Source: Opitutia bacterium (GTDB lineage: Bacteria > Verrucomicrobiota > Verrucomicrobiia > Opitutales > Seribacteraceae). From it: a stretch of 7,605 nucleotides of DNA. How positions within the stretch are numbered: the first letter of the stretch is position 1; every line of letters starts with the position of its first letter. The notes under the pieces were generated by a model, which saw nothing but the letters and a program-made list of their open reading frames with translations, was not told the origin of the DNA and made no database searches. The translations under genes were made by a program, and so were the position numbers. Positions 7,057 through 7,605 of the stretch are shown one piece after another. Location: NCBI GenBank assembly GCA_018646565.1, contig JABGUO010000014.1:1-7605 (forward strand), read 5' to 3'.

Positions 7057-7446
7057 ATGAAAACAAAAACCTCACTGGCACGACGCAATTTTCTGCGCTC
7101 AAGCACGGCTTTGATCGCCCTGCCGTTTCTGGAGTCTTTCGGGTTTCGGCGTTTTGCCAGTGCGGCGACGCAATCCACCATTCCAAAACGAATGGTATTT
7201 TTGGGAATCGGATTTGGTGTGACCCAAGAGACTTGGTTACCGAAATTGGTTGATACTGGATCCGGCTATACCTTGCCCGAAGGTCTGGCACCTCTCAAAG
7301 AACATAAGGCTGACTTTTCAATCGTCCAAAATACCACCAATAAGCATTCTGCTGAAGCCCATTGGGGCAGTACCTATTGGCTCACCCGAGTGGTGGTTCA
7401 ATTCGCTCCCTCATTTTTAATCTGGTTCAAAGTGAGACTTTTCTGA
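7057..7446 (+). pseudogene. DUF1552 family protein, 5' part only; reading frame disrupted near 7387
   Basis: The first 110 residues match the N terminus of DUF1552 proteins, exported proteins of unknown function common in Planctomycetota, Verrucomicrobiota and Myxococcota and often encoded near cytochrome-like or DUF1592-type genes. The Tat signal is clear: ARRNFLRSS (8-16), then a hydrophobic stretch to about 28. Family-like segments follow: KRMVFLGIGFGV (44-55), LPEGLAPLKEHKADFSIVQN (73-92) and HWGSTYWLT (102-110). Full members are usually over 400 residues. Here the similarity ends at T110 (base 7386), and 19 unrelated residues lead to a TGA at 7444-7446. No other frame after 7386 resumes a DUF1552-like sequence, so this is not a simple frameshift. 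An AAGGA at 7051-7055 sits only one base from the ATG, too close for a standard ribosome-binding site. The gene is most likely inactivated by an insertion or rearrangement; an assembly join at the edge is the alternative. Confidence 0.75.
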
Positions 7447-7465
7447 CTAAAAAGTAGTATCCGTC
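7391..7465. mobile_element. Putative insertion-sequence end (IS21-like terminal repeats) inside the DUF1552 gene
   Basis: Exactly where DUF1552 similarity stops, the sequence shows TGGTTCAA at 7394-7401 and again at 7423-7430. A diverged third copy (TGACTAAA, 7444-7451) follows, with starts spaced 29 and 21 bases apart. Each copy is followed by a purine/pyrimidine-mixed tail, TTCGCTCCC in the first and AGTGAGACT in the second. Several imperfect direct repeats next to a 5'-TG end are characteristic of IS21-family termini; TG at 7391 could be the element's terminus. The opposite end, the target duplication and the istA/istB genes are not in the window, and the 150 bases beyond do not encode a recognisable transposase. 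The breakpoint is well supported, the IS family only tentatively. Confidence 0.35.
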
Positions 7466-7605
7466 ATGCTACATATTGAACAAAATCCAGGGTTTCGGAT
7501 TCCTTGCCCGAGAATGATTCCGCAGACCCTAATGAAACCATCCGGTCGCAGTATTTTTTCTCCTCGTATTATTTTGAGAAATACTTGGAGGTTATGAGAC
7601 CTTTA
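7466..7605. other. Unassigned sequence beyond the junction, cut by the window edge
   Basis: No gene can be named here. On the plus strand, codons from 7480 to the end are open after a TGA at 7477-7479 and would read SADPNETIRSQYFF and then KYLEVMRPL, without a convincing start codon. On the minus strand about 51 codons are open (7602 down to a TAG at 7447-7449), also without a good start. An open run of this size is expected by chance fairly often, so neither is called as a gene. Neither translation resembles DUF1552, IstA or IstB. It may be the interior of an inserted element or unrelated DNA joined here. Confidence 0.4.

Noticed and set aside
1..7605. CRISPR arrays, tRNA or rRNA genes, toxin-antitoxin or defence modules.
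   Set aside because: No regularly spaced repeats, no cloverleaf-like segments and no defence-family domains were seen on either strand.

Overview
The window carries four complete protein genes, two partial genes at its edges and one damaged junction. The gene families suggest a Planctomycetota–Verrucomicrobiota-type bacterium, probably a marine or sediment verrucomicrobial lineage. The clues are a twin-arginine DUF1552 protein, a twin-arginine xylose-isomerase-like TIM-barrel protein, an exported FG-GAP/VCBS propeller protein and a secreted GH36-like glycosidase, all at moderate GC. There is no rRNA or other marker gene, so the placement is inference from family content.

Layout. Positions 1-288 hold the 3' end of a repeat protein of the 'DGGYIVAG / YLIKxDxNGxxxW' type. 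Positions 375-1547 encode an exported protein with seven Asp-rich calcium-binding FG-GAP/VCBS motifs, probably a seven-bladed propeller. The next gene (1540-3489, minus strand) is a complete ABC-F ATPase of the YheS/Uup kind. It converges on the propeller gene, and the two share their last 8 bases. A short divergent spacer (3490-3603) separates it from a plus-strand pair: an exported sugar isomerase/epimerase-like protein (3604-4494) and, 38 bases later, a large exported GH36-clan alpha-galactosidase-like glycosidase (4533-6806). These two look like an operon for carbohydrate breakdown outside the cytoplasm. An AT-rich 250-base gap (6807-7056) follows, with a good -35 box and a perfect 12-base palindrome. 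After it comes the 5' end of a DUF1552 gene (from 7057).

The DUF1552 reading frame follows its family for about 110 residues, then changes abruptly near 7387 and stops at 7446. From about 7391 there are two exact TGGTTCAA copies and a third diverged copy, an arrangement reminiscent of the terminal repeats of IS21-like insertion sequences. The gene therefore looks broken by an insertion, although no recognisable transposase lies in the remaining 150 bases and an assembly artefact at the edge is possible.

I see no convincing new defence or mobile system. The points most worth a second look are the DUF1552 junction, the non-canonical active-site motifs of the glycosidase, its uncertain start and anchoring, and the exported isomerase/glycosidase pairing.
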